Assembly (NCBI GenBank): GCA_022843325.1 | Contig: JALHNV010000010.1 | Coordinates: forward strand, 1 to 61,746 | Reading direction: 5' to 3' | Length of the DNA stretch: 61,746 nucleotides | DNA from: Pseudolabrys sp. | GTDB lineage: Bacteria > Pseudomonadota > Alphaproteobacteria > Rhizobiales > Xanthobacteraceae | Shown here: piece by piece, positions 7,916 through 16,077 of the stretch | How positions within the stretch are numbered: position 1 is the stretch's first letter | Layout of the letters: every line of letters starts with the position of its first letter | The notes under the pieces: model-generated | What the model saw: only the letters and a program-made list of their open reading frames with translations | Database searches by the model: none | What the model was told of the DNA's origin: nothing | Made by a program: the position numbers and the translations under genes

Positions 7916-8821
7916 TTAGCTGCCGAGCAGCACACCCTGGGGAAGCTTGAAGCAGTAATCGGCAATGTCGCCGGCGCGGGTGAACCAGACGCGGTCCTTG
8001 TTCTTGTGCTCGGCGCAATGCTTGAGCGCCTGGCGCAGCGGACGCAGGCGCGCCGGCTGGCCGACGATGAAGCCGTGCAGCGACAGCGAAAAGACCAGCG
8101 GCTGCTTTTCCGATTGCTCCAGCATCTCCTCGAAGGCGTCGACGATCATGTCGGCGAACTCGCGGCCGGTATGGTCGCGCCCCACCAGCGTGCCGGCATC
8201 GTTGAGTGGCTCCAGCGGATACGGCACCGACAGGATCTTGCCCGCGCGCGTCTTCATCCACAGCGGCTGGTCGTCCATCGGCCAGTCGAGAAGATGGGTG
8301 TAGCCCGCTTCCTGCAACAGGTCCGGCGTGATGCCGGATTCCTGCGCGCCCGGTCCCATCCAGCCGGTCGGCCGGACGCCGCAATATTTCTCGATCGCCT
8401 GGGTGACGTCGTCGATGATGCGCTTCTCATCGAGTTCCCAGCGGCCGCTCATCACCTCCGCATTGGTACGGCCGTGGCCGAGCACGTCGTCGCCGCGCTG
8501 CTTAATCTTGGCGACGATGTCGGGATACAGTTCGGCCACTTCGCCGTTCAGCAGGATGGACGCCGGCAGGTTCAACTCGTCCAGGATCTGGAACACACGC
8601 CAGATGCCGACACGGTTGCCGTAATCGCGCCATGCGAAGTTGCGGGTCGACGGCGCGCCGCCGCGATTGGTCGGGTCCATGCCGCGACCGGTCATGAAAG
8701 CGAAATGTTCGATGTTGAGAGCGATATAGAACGCCAGCCGTTTGCCTTCCGGCCAACTGTAGTCCTTGCGCTGTTCGATGGAGGAATGTTCGTAACGCTT
8801 CTGGCCGGGCATCAACAGCAT
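7916..8821 (-). CDS. Polysaccharide deacetylase-fold hydrolase, PuuE/allantoinase-like
   Basis: 301 residues from the ATG at 8821 (CGGAG upstream). The frame continues 70 codons further upstream but without a recognisable ribosome site. The fold is the NodB-type barrel seen in cofactor-independent allantoinase PuuE and related hydrolases: ALNIEHFAF in place of the first acidic motif, GHGRTNAE with a metal-type histidine, MGPGAQES, and SLSLHGF near the C-terminus. With two amidases, a hydrolase and an ABC importer nearby, it probably opens a cyclic amide or removes an N-acyl group. The substrate is not readable. There is no signal peptide, so it should be cytoplasmic. Confidence 0.78.
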   Translation of the reverse strand: MLLMPGQKRYEHSSIEQRKDYSWPEGKRLAFYIALNIEHFAFMTGRGMDPTNRGGAPSTRNFAWRDYGNRVGIWRVFQILDELNLPASILLNGEVAELYPDIVAKIKQRGDDVLGHGRTNAEVMSGRWELDEKRIIDDVTQAIEKYCGVRPTGWMGPGAQESGITPDLLQEAGYTHLLDWPMDDQPLWMKTRAGKILSVPYPLEPLNDAGTLVGRDHTGREFADMIVDAFEEMLEQSEKQPLVFSLSLHGFIVGQPARLRPLRQALKHCAEHKNKDRVWFTRAGDIADYCFKLPQGVLLGS

Positions 8822-8888
8822 AGGAAATTTTCTCCGAAAGGACATTTTGAATGGGCTGTGCGTGCAGCCGGCACTGCATCGCCGGCAA

Positions 8889-8917
8889 ATACTGAAGGCC
8901 ACCTGATTGTGTGTCAA
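8889..8917 (-). promoter_or_regulatory. Candidate promoter with overlapping TGTCA inverted repeat
   Basis: On the minus strand a consensus TTGACA (-35) is followed 17 bp later by CAGTAT (weak -10), about 68 bp before the deacetylase-like start. The -35 overlaps an inverted repeat TGTCA-N7-TGACA (8912-8928), a reasonable operator for a repressor. Confidence 0.45.
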
Positions 8918-8928
8918 GTATGATGACA

Positions 8929-9300
8929 ACTGGTGGCATATGAGCAATGCAAAGGCGGACTGCTCGCTGTGAACAGGCGCCTCGCCGCAAAACTGGTAAT
9001 GCGCAAAAAAGTGCCGTTTTAAATGCCTCAATGGCTATTTTTCATGCGCTGCTGTCCCTGCCTTTTGGATCGATAAAGTACCTTGACAAAAAGTCCAGAA
9101 GCGTGCCGGTTAGACGCGCCGGGTTGACGTATGGCGGACAGGTTCGGGCACCAGGCCCACACCGTTCCGCTGTCGAAGCGCGACGACCCGTTTGCCCCCA
9201 TCCCTGATTTTCCCGCCCATCCCTTCGGCCTTCCCTGGCCCGCGCAGCACTGGGCAAATGCTGCGTGCCGCGACGAAATCAAAACAAAAGGAGCGTTGAA
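8929..9300. other. Divergent intergenic region
   Basis: No supported gene. A TTGACA hexamer at 9083-9088 could serve the plus-strand hydrolase, but no good -10 follows at standard spacing. AAAGGAG at about 9290 is the ribosome site of the next gene. Confidence 0.3.
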
Positions 9301-10206
9301 ATGACCATCACCAGCCAGGAATTCTGGCCGACGAAGAACGGCGTGAAACTGTTTGTTTTCCGCAAGTTCAAGGACACGCCGAAGAACAAGCCGGTGCTGG
9401 TTCTGATCCACGGCTCATCGCTGTGCGCGCTGCCGAGCTATGACCTGCGGGTGCCCGGCCGCGAGTCCGAGTATTCGATGATGGACATATGCGCCGAGCG
9501 CGGCTTCGACGTCTGGACCATCGACCATGAAGGCTACGGCCGTTCCGACCGCACTTCGAGCAACTCGAACATCGCCATGGCGGTCGATGACATCGGCGCC
9601 ATGCTGCCGATTTTGCTGAAAGAGACCGACCAGACCAAGTTCAGCTTCTATGGCCAGTCATCGGGCGGGTTGCGGGCTGCGGTGTTCGCCCAGGCCTATC
9701 CGCAGCATATCGACCGGCTGATCCTCGACGCTTTCGTCTGGACCGGCGAAGGCTCCGTGACGCTGAAAAAGCGGCGCGAGGGCCTCGCCGACTACAAGGC
9801 CAGCAACACCCGGAAACTGCTGCGCGAGAACCTGGTCGGCATTTTCCACCGCGACGCCGCCGGCACCGCCGAGGACGCAGTCGCGCAGGCGGTCGCCGAT
9901 CTGCAACTGTCGTTTGGCGATTCGGTGCCGTCCGGCACCTTCGTCGACATGTGCTCGGTGCTGCCGGTGGTCGATCCGCTGAAGCTGACCAGCCCGGTCT
10001 TCATCATGCGCGGCGCGCACGACGGCATTGCCACCATGGAGGATTTGACCAAGTTCTTCACCAAGCTGCCGAATGACGACAAGCAGTTCGTCGTCATGCC
10101 GGGTTCGGCCCACATCACCCATCTGGGGCTGAACAAGCACCGCTTCTATCACTCGCTGTTCAACTTCCTGGAAATGCCCGAGCGCCGCGACAGCGCCGCG
10201 CACTAA
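9301..10206 (+). CDS. Alpha/beta hydrolase
   Basis: 301 residues from the ATG at 9301, preceded by AAAGGAGCG. A 12-codon longer start at 9265 lacks a ribosome site. The alpha/beta-hydrolase hallmarks are present: oxyanion region LIHGSS near residue 40, nucleophile elbow GQSSGG near 119, an acidic residue in MRGAHDG, and a late histidine in GSAHITHLG. There is no signal peptide. It is the only plus-strand gene between the minus-strand amide-metabolism genes, and it ends in a bidirectional terminator shared with the XRE-cupin regulator. It may be an esterase or amidase of the same pathway. Confidence 0.85.
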   Translation: MTITSQEFWPTKNGVKLFVFRKFKDTPKNKPVLVLIHGSSLCALPSYDLRVPGRESEYSMMDICAERGFDVWTIDHEGYGRSDRTSSNSNIAMAVDDIGAMLPILLKETDQTKFSFYGQSSGGLRAAVFAQAYPQHIDRLILDAFVWTGEGSVTLKKRREGLADYKASNTRKLLRENLVGIFHRDAAGTAEDAVAQAVADLQLSFGDSVPSGTFVDMCSVLPVVDPLKLTSPVFIMRGAHDGIATMEDLTKFFTKLPNDDKQFVVMPGSAHITHLGLNKHRFYHSLFNFLEMPERRDSAAH

Positions 10207-10222
10207 ACATGCGGCTTAATGC

Positions 10223-10260
10223 GAAAAGCCCTGCGCGGCTGAGGCCGCGCAGGGCTTTTC
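10223..10260. terminator. Bidirectional rho-independent terminator
   Basis: A perfect 17-bp stem (10223-10239 with 10244-10260, loop TGAG) is flanked by GAAAA on one side and CTTTTC plus TTTATT on the other. It lies between the converging hydrolase and XRE-cupin genes and serves both. Confidence 0.9.
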
Positions 10261-10278
10261 TTTATTCATGCTGAACCG

Positions 10279-10950
10279 TCAGAAGGTCGGCGGCGTGTTC
10301 ACCCACAGCACGCGGGCGACCTTGTCGCTGATATTGCGGTAGCCGTGCGCCAGCGGCGAGCGGAAGAACACGCTGTCGCCTTCCATCAGGCGGTAGGTTT
10401 CCTTGCCGATTGTGAGTTCAAGCGTTCCGGCCAGCATGTAGCTGAACTCTTCGCCCGAATGCTCGATCAGCCCGTCGCTGTAGCCGCCGGGCGCGACCTC
10501 GAGAATATTGGCCTGCAGCAGCGACGCCGCGCGCTGCGGCACGATCTGCTCCAGCGAAATGTCCTTGCCCTGCCATTCGGGATCGACGCGGATGACCCAG
10601 CGTTTGCCCTTGCGCAGCACCTGAACGTCGCCGATGCCGTCCTCGGACTCCTCGAACAGCGCCCCGACATTGATGCCGAGCTCGGAACACAGTGCGTGCA
10701 GCATGGCGATCGACGGCCGCACCTTGTTGTTCTCGATCTTCGAAACAAAGCTTTCGGAACATCCGACGGCGTCGGCCAACTGGCGCAGGCTGTAGTCCTT
10801 GGTGAGCCGGGCGTGACGAAGCTGGGCGCCGATGCGGACTTCCGGCTTTTTCTTGGTCGCCTGCTCGGCGATGTCGATAACAACGGCCTTGCTTGCTTTT
10901 CTGACGCGCCTCACCGGTGCAGGCGACTTCTTCTTCGATCTGGCCAGCAC
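10279..10950 (-). CDS. XRE-cupin transcriptional regulator
   Basis: 223 residues from a GTG at 10950, chosen because GGAGGGCGG lies just upstream. The first ATG in frame at 11046 has no ribosome site. A basic, Ala/Lys-rich N-terminal tail is followed by an XRE helix-turn-helix (about 37-91; SLRQLADAVGCSESFVSKIENN). A C-terminal cupin (about 140-220) contains EHSGEEFSYMLAGTLEL. Such HTH-cupin proteins, such as PuuR, are usually repressors that sense a small catabolite. It probably controls the flanking acetamidase, transporter and hydrolase genes. Confidence 0.88.
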   Translation of the reverse strand: MLARSKKKSPAPVRRVRKASKAVVIDIAEQATKKKPEVRIGAQLRHARLTKDYSLRQLADAVGCSESFVSKIENNKVRPSIAMLHALCSELGINVGALFEESEDGIGDVQVLRKGKRWVIRVDPEWQGKDISLEQIVPQRAASLLQANILEVAPGGYSDGLIEHSGEEFSYMLAGTLELTIGKETYRLMEGDSVFFRSPLAHGYRNISDKVARVLWVNTPPTF

Positions 10951-11078
10951 GTCCCGCCCTCCGAATTTTCTTGTTGGCAACCGCACGCCCGCAGCCTTTG
11001 AACGCTGCAAGCAATGCGGGTGCCCTAATGCCAGACTCTTAACCACCGATCAAGTCGCATGACTTGCCGGACGTTGGA

Positions 11079-11927
11079 TCAGCCGGCCGCGACGGAAATC
11101 GCTCCATTGGGACCACGCGTCGCCCAGCCGGTCATGCGCTTCTCCACTGTGCTCGTGATCGTGTACATGATGATGCCCATCATGCTGGTGACCAGAAGCG
11201 CGGCGAAGGCCAGCGGCACTTCGAAGCGGGATGACGCCACCAGCATGAAGCTGCCGATGCCCTTGTTGCCGCCGACGGTCTCGGCGACGATGGAGCCGAT
11301 GAAGGCCACGGTGATCGCCACCTTCAACGACGCGAAGAAGAACGGCATCGAGCGCGGCAGGCCGACCTTCTTGATGACCTGCCAGCGGTTGGCGCCGAGC
11401 GCGCGCATCACGTCCTGCAGCTCCGGTTCCACCGTCGCGATGCCGGTGGCGACGTTCACCAGGATCGGGAAGAACGACAGCAGGAACGACGTGATGATGG
11501 CGGGAGATGAGCCGACGCCGAACCAGATGATCAGGATCGGCACCACCGCAACTTTCGGAATGGTGTTGAAGCCGATCAGCGCCGGATAGACGGCGGCGTA
11601 GATCATCGACGACGAGCCGACCGCGACGCCGGCGGCGAGCCCCACCACGATGGCGCAGGCGAAACCGATCGCCGTTGTCATGAAGGTCTGCCCGGCGCTG
11701 ACCAGAAGCGGTCCGCGGAATTCCCACATCGCGGCGAAAATCGACGTCGGCGATGGCAGCACGAATTCCTCGATCCGGAAGCCCGCCACCGCGGCCTGCC
11801 AGAGGAAGAAGATGCCGAACACCACCATCCAGGGCAGGAAGCGGCGAAACGTCTTGTTGCGCGACAGCGGGCGTCGCCGCACCGGCCGAACCGCCAGGGC
11901 GGACTTTTCGATTGCTGTGTCTGTCAT
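11079..11927 (-). CDS. ABC transporter permease, NitT/TauT (SsuC/ThiX) type
   Basis: 282 residues from the ATG at 11927 (GAGGC upstream). The frame opens 20 codons earlier without a ribosome site. About six membrane helices are visible. The cytoplasmic EAA loop is present as DVMRALGANRWQVIKKVGLPRSMP. This family imports nitrate, taurine, sulfonates, or pyrimidine precursors. It follows its ATPase by 10 bp. The matching binding protein is divergently encoded at 14042. Confidence 0.9.
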   Translation of the reverse strand: MTDTAIEKSALAVRPVRRRPLSRNKTFRRFLPWMVVFGIFFLWQAAVAGFRIEEFVLPSPTSIFAAMWEFRGPLLVSAGQTFMTTAIGFACAIVVGLAAGVAVGSSSMIYAAVYPALIGFNTIPKVAVVPILIIWFGVGSSPAIITSFLLSFFPILVNVATGIATVEPELQDVMRALGANRWQVIKKVGLPRSMPFFFASLKVAITVAFIGSIVAETVGGNKGIGSFMLVASSRFEVPLAFAALLVTSMMGIIMYTITSTVEKRMTGWATRGPNGAISVAAG

Positions 11928-11937
11928 AACGCCTCGC

Positions 11938-12750
11938 TTATACGGTTTCGCGCGCGGCACTGATGTGCTGGCGCAGCTCATGAACAAGATTGACCGCGTA
12001 GGGATCGTAGGAAGACTCCAACGTCCGCGGCCGCGGCAGATCGATGGTGCGCTCGGCGATGATCTTGCCGGGACGCGCGCTCATCACCAGGATGCGATCG
12101 GCCAGGAAAACCGCCTCGCGCAGATCGTGCGTCACCAGGATCACGGTCGGGCGCCGCGCCAGCCAGAGGTCCTGCAGCGACAGCCACAGCTCCTCGCGGG
12201 TGAACATGTCGAGTGCGCCGAACGGCTCGTCGAGCATCAGCAAGGCCGGCTCGTGGATCAGCGCCCGGCACAGCGACGCGCGCTGCTGCATGCCGCCGGA
12301 CAATTCCCAGGGAAACTTGTTTTCGAAGCCCTTGAGGCCGACCAGCGCCAGCAAATCCATGGCCTTGGCTTCGTAGGCGGCCCGATCGCGCTTCATCAGC
12401 GTGGCGTGCGGCTCGACGATCTCCAGCGGCAACATCACGTTGTCGATGGTGGTGCGCCACGGCAGCAGCGTCGGGTTCTGGAACGCCATGCCGGTGATGC
12501 TCAGCGGCCGGTCGACTTCCTTGGAATTGACGATGACGCCGCCTTTGGTCGCCGGCCACAGGCCGGTGACCACCTTCATCAGCGTTGACTTGCCGCACCC
12601 CGACGGGCCGACGACGGCGACGAATTCGCCGCGGTCGACCCGCATCGATGTGTCTTCAAGGGCCAGTGTGCCGTCGCCATCCTCGCCGTAGCGAAGGGAG
12701 ACGCGGTGCATCTCAACGAAATTCTTGGAACCGGTATCTGTAGGGATCAT
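11938..12750 (-). CDS. ABC transporter ATP-binding protein, NitT/TauT type
   Basis: 270 residues. Walker A GPSGCGKST (about 52-60), signature LSGGMQQR (about 150), Walker B LLMLDEPFGALD and the switch histidine in LVTHD are all present. It energises the permease gene that follows 10 bp later. It lies 39 bp downstream of the second acetamidase-family gene, so amidase and importer are almost certainly cotranscribed. Confidence 0.93.
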   Translation of the reverse strand: MIPTDTGSKNFVEMHRVSLRYGEDGDGTLALEDTSMRVDRGEFVAVVGPSGCGKSTLMKVVTGLWPATKGGVIVNSKEVDRPLSITGMAFQNPTLLPWRTTIDNVMLPLEIVEPHATLMKRDRAAYEAKAMDLLALVGLKGFENKFPWELSGGMQQRASLCRALIHEPALLMLDEPFGALDMFTREELWLSLQDLWLARRPTVILVTHDLREAVFLADRILVMSARPGKIIAERTIDLPRPRTLESSYDPYAVNLVHELRQHISAARETV

Positions 12751-12789
12751 TTTCTCTCACTGCTTCTCGGGTTCGGACGCGACTGCTGG

Positions 12790-13758
12790 CTACTTCTCCA
12801 GAACCGCTTTTGGGATCATGGCGTGGACGCCCTTCACGTGATTGACCGTCTGCGTGCAGTGCAGATCGGCAGCGATGCTGCACAAGGCGTAGGCTTGTTC
12901 CTTGGTGATGCCGGTCAGCGTCACGATCCAGTCGATCATCTGCTTCACCGCGGTGCGCGCGGCGTCGTCGAGATCGGTGTCGAGGCCGAACGTGATGTAA
13001 TGGGTCGGCGTTTCGCCGCGCGGCAGCGTCCAGCCCAGGCCCTTGTGCAGGTTGAACTCGAACTTGCCCTTCAAACAGGTCTCGATCGCGGTGCCGTTGA
13101 CTTCACCGTGGCCTTGCGCTGCATGGCCGTCCCCGGTCGAGAACAGCGCGCCCTCGTTCCACACCGGGAAATAGATCGTCGAACCGGCGACCAGATCCTT
13201 GCAGTCGATGTTGCCACCGAACTCGCGCGGCTCCTTGCTGTTCTGCCGGCCGAATGCCGCCGGCGGCTGCACTGCGAGTTGCCCGAAGAACGGCTTGATC
13301 GGCACTTTCATGCCCCACGGCATGGTCGCCATTCCGGTATCCTTGTCGAGATGGATCTGGATCATCCCGCTCGACGGGAAATCTTCAGGCACGGTACCGA
13401 CGTAAGGGCGATAGCCGTTGAAGCCCCAGTCCTGGCGCAGGTCGATTTCGAGAATCTTGACCTCGAGCACGTCGCCGACCGCGGCGCCGTTGACATAGAT
13501 CGGACCGGTCAGAATGTGGTTGCCGGTGCCACGCTTGGCTTTCTCATGAATCTGCTTGAGCTCGGGCAGGATCTCGTACTCGGCCGGTGGCGGCCGCTCC
13601 GGATTCCCCGACACGCACTCAATGACAACCTGATCGCCCGGGTCGATGGTCAGCACGGGCTTCAACCCGCCGTAGAAAAAGCCCCAGTGCACAGTCTCTG
13701 GCGACGACTGCAAAAGGTGCGTCTTGCCCATCGTTTTCGGATCAACAGGCTTGTTCAT
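12790..13758 (-). CDS. Acetamidase/formamidase family protein, copy 2
   Basis: 322 residues from the ATG at 13758 (GAGAGGAATGAG upstream). It keeps the same blocks as copy 1: HWGFFYGGLKP, FGRQNSKEPREFGGNIDCKDL, STGDGHAAQGHGEV, and the C-terminal QTVNHVKGVHAM. It differs in the loop after the first third (NPERPPPAEYEI). It heads an operon with the ABC ATPase and permease and diverges from the binding-protein gene, which suggests its amide substrate is imported by this ABC system. Two diverged copies in one cluster imply two substrates or two steps. Confidence 0.9.
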   Translation of the reverse strand: MNKPVDPKTMGKTHLLQSSPETVHWGFFYGGLKPVLTIDPGDQVVIECVSGNPERPPPAEYEILPELKQIHEKAKRGTGNHILTGPIYVNGAAVGDVLEVKILEIDLRQDWGFNGYRPYVGTVPEDFPSSGMIQIHLDKDTGMATMPWGMKVPIKPFFGQLAVQPPAAFGRQNSKEPREFGGNIDCKDLVAGSTIYFPVWNEGALFSTGDGHAAQGHGEVNGTAIETCLKGKFEFNLHKGLGWTLPRGETPTHYITFGLDTDLDDAARTAVKQMIDWIVTLTGITKEQAYALCSIAADLHCTQTVNHVKGVHAMIPKAVLEK

Positions 13759-14041
13759 TACTCATTCCTCTCAAGAATTACGCGCCTGACCGAACGTCAT
13801 CGCGAATGGCTTCACGCAGTTCCGGAGCGCCAAACGCGGCAGACCGGTGTCGCAAACATGGCGTGGGCGCAGTTTCATCACCGCGTGATTACGAATGCGG
13901 CAGTCCTGCTCTGAACAGGTGTGCGGCCCAGCACCTGCGTCAAACTTGCAACCATCGTGCCAGTCATTCAACGAACTTTCCCGGCATGCAATTTGCTTGA
14001 TGCCGAGTCACGGAAATCGGCAAAAGCACAGGAGTGACACG
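13759..14041. promoter_or_regulatory. Divergent control region, acetamidase 2 / ABC binding protein
   Basis: These 283 bp separate two divergent transcripts of the importer cluster and must hold both promoters. The only motifs I am sure of are the two ribosome sites: GAGAGGAATGAG on the minus strand and CACAGGAGTG before 14042. Confidence 0.4.
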
Positions 14042-15133
14042 ATGACTGCGTCAGTTTCGTACGGAATAAAGAGCGGCGGGGCGGCCATGACGGCGGCGGG
14101 CTTCGGCCGCCGCGCATTGTTGACCGGCGTAGCCTGCCTTGCGGCATCGGCTCTCGCCTTCGCGGTGCCCGCTCAGGCGCAAACGAAGAACGTCAAGATC
14201 GGGCTGGACTGGATCATCCAGGGCACGCACGCGCCGTTCTTCATTGCGCAGGAGAAGGGTTACTTCAAAGACGCCGGCGTTAACGTCACTGCCCTCGATC
14301 CGGGCAAGGGTGCGACCAACGTCGCCATCAGCGTCGCCAGCGGTGCCTATGATTTCGGCTGGGTCGACCTGCCGGCCATGATCAACTTCAACGCGAAGAA
14401 TCCGAACTCGCAGCTGATCGCGGTCTACATCAGCTTCGATGCTTCGGCGCTGGCCGTCATCGCCAACGCCGCCGCCGGGATTAAGCACCCGCGGGATATG
14501 AACGGCAAGAAAATGGCCGGCGGCAGCGGCGGTGCCGGCCACGACACCATCAACATTCTGCTCAAGGCCTCGGGCGCCGAAGGCATCAAGATCGACTGGG
14601 TGCCGGTGCAGAACACGCTGTACGGCGCCATGATCAAGCGCGGCGAAGTGGCCGGCACGGTCGCCTTCACCAACTCCAACGTTCCGGCGCTGCTTGGTGT
14701 CGGCATGAAGCCGGAAGAGATCACGGTCCTGAAATATTCCGACTACGGCGCCGACATGTATGGCCTGACACTGGTGACGACAAAGAAGTTCGCCGAAGAG
14801 AACCCGGACGCCGTCCGCGGCGTGGTGAAGGCTCTCAACCTCGGCACCAAGGAGACCATTGCCGATCCGGCCGCGGCACTCGAGTTGATGAAGAAGCGCG
14901 ACCAGATGATGAAGATCGACGTCGAAAAGACCCGTCTCGACCTGGCGCTTGAACTGACCAAGACGCCATGGGTCGAGAAGAACGGCCTCAGCACAGTGGA
15001 CCCGAAGAAGCTGCAGTTCACCATCGACTCGATCGCCGAAGCCTACAACCTGCCCTCCAAGCCGGCGCCGTCGGAAGTCTATACCGACAAGTTCCTGCCG
15101 CCGGTGGCGGAACGCATGCTCACCTCCAAGTAG
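14042..15133 (+). CDS. ABC transporter substrate-binding protein, NMT1/THI5-SsuA type
   Basis: 363 residues from the ATG at 14042 (AGGAG seven bases upstream). The frame is open 49 codons earlier but non-coding in character. An export signal with twin arginine (FGRRALLTG...) ends at AQAQ near residue 46. The mature start KNVKIGLDWIIQGTHAPFFIAQEKGYFK is the NMT1/SsuA hallmark: ligands in this family include thiamine precursors, sulfonates and nitrate. It is the periplasmic receptor for the permease/ATPase pair on the other strand. A terminator follows 17 bp after the stop. Confidence 0.9.
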   Translation: MTASVSYGIKSGGAAMTAAGFGRRALLTGVACLAASALAFAVPAQAQTKNVKIGLDWIIQGTHAPFFIAQEKGYFKDAGVNVTALDPGKGATNVAISVASGAYDFGWVDLPAMINFNAKNPNSQLIAVYISFDASALAVIANAAAGIKHPRDMNGKKMAGGSGGAGHDTINILLKASGAEGIKIDWVPVQNTLYGAMIKRGEVAGTVAFTNSNVPALLGVGMKPEEITVLKYSDYGADMYGLTLVTTKKFAEENPDAVRGVVKALNLGTKETIADPAAALELMKKRDQMMKIDVEKTRLDLALELTKTPWVEKNGLSTVDPKKLQFTIDSIAEAYNLPSKPAPSEVYTDKFLPPVAERMLTSK

Positions 15134-15150
15134 GCCGCGCATGATATCTG

Positions 15151-15180
15151 CGAAGGCGCCGGGGCATCCCGGCGCCTTCG
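15151..15180 (+). terminator. Terminator hairpin after the ABC binding protein
   Basis: A perfect 13-bp stem (CGAAGGCGCCGGG with CCCGGCGCCTTCG, loop GCAT) is followed by TCGTTTGT. The T-tract is weak but the position is right. Confidence 0.7.
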
Positions 15181-15298
15181 TCGTTTGTGTGGCGCCGCGG
15201 CGTAATGACGCCGCTCAAAGACCATGACCGTGTCTGCCCTAATGTCGCCCCTTCATTGCCGACTGGCTAAAGGGAACTTGGCCGATGCGAGGGTAAGA

Positions 15299-15319
15299 AT
15301 GTCCGGGCTGGCTCGATGA
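15299..15319 (+). CDS. Six-codon leader reading frame coupled to the ABC ATPase
   Basis: ATG at 15299 opens MSGLAR and stops at TGA 15317-15319, overlapping the ATPase start as ATGA. GAGGGTAAG precedes the mini-ORF, while the ATPase ATG itself has no obvious ribosome site. This suggests that ATPase translation depends on termination of the leader. The function is inferred only from layout. Confidence 0.35.
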   Translation: MSGLAR

Positions 15320-16077
15320 ACAAGGCAAATACAGGCCTCAGCGCCCACACGTCGGGCGGAGGGACGCCGGCCAACACTGTCCTCCTGGAGGGCGCACGAC
15401 TTTCCTATCCCTCGCCCGAGGGCGAGATCGAGGTCCTGCGCGGCATCGACCTCCAGATTTGTGCCGGCGAGATCGTCGCCGTCATGGGCCCGTCCGGCTC
15501 GGGCAAGTCGTCGCTGATCGCCGCCATCGGCGGGCTCGAGCTGGCGACGGGTGGGCGCGTTATGGTGCTGGGCCATGACATCACGCGGGCATCAGAGATG
15601 TCGCGCACCGCCTTGCGCCGCCGCAACATCGGCATTGTCTTTCAGTCCTACCATCTGGTCCCCGCCATGACCGCGCAAGAGAATGCAGCCCTGCCCTTGA
15701 TGCTGTCGGATGACCGCGAGGCGATGACAAAGGCAGCGACCTTGCTGACGCGCGTCGGCCTTGGTCACAGGTTGCGGCACCGTCCGTCGGCGCTGTCCGG
15801 GGGCGAGCAGCAGCGCGTGGCCATCGCCCGTGCCTTCGTCAGCGCACCGAAGCTGGTGCTCGCCGACGAGCCCACCGGCAATCTCGACCAGGCGACCGGC
15901 AAGGACGTGACGCGCATCATGTTCGATCTGGTGCACGAGTCCGGATCGTCGCTGGTGCTTGTTACGCATGACGAAGCGCTGGCCCGCTTGTGCCAGCGCA
16001 CCATCCGTATCGACAACGGACGTATCGTCGAGGATGCCGGCAAGCCCGCGGCGCGCAGCCTGGCAGTCGACGCGTGA
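15316..16077 (+). CDS. ABC transporter ATP-binding protein, LolD/MacB type
   Basis: 253 residues. Walker [10 protein letters not shown] (about 57-65), Q-loop in [12 protein letters not shown], signature [14 protein letters not shown], Walker [13 protein letters not shown] and a switch histidine in LVTHD are present. The NLD and the LVPAMT loop are typical of LolD/MacB/YbbA ATPases that work with FtsX-type permeases by mechanotransmission, not classical import. It overlaps its permease gene by 4 bp (GTGA). No periplasmic adaptor gene is adjacent. Confidence 0.92.
   Translation: MNKANTGLSAHTSGGGTPANTVLLEGARLSYPSPEGEIEVLRGIDLQICAGEIVAVMGPSGSGKSSLIAAIGGLELATGGRVMVLGHDITRASEMSRTALRRRNIGIVFQSYHLVPAMTAQENAALPLMLSDDREAMTKAATLLTRVGLGHRLRHRPSALSGGEQQRVAIARAFVSAPKLVLADEPTGNLDQATGKDVTRIMFDLVHESGSSLVLVTHDEALARLCQRTIRIDNGRIVEDAGKPAARSLAVDA

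Noticed and set aside
11079-15133. Thiamine-precursor salvage system (ThiXYZ)
   Set aside because: The binding protein is NMT1/THI5-like, but SsuA-type receptors look the same, and no thiamine gene or TPP riboswitch motif was recognised.
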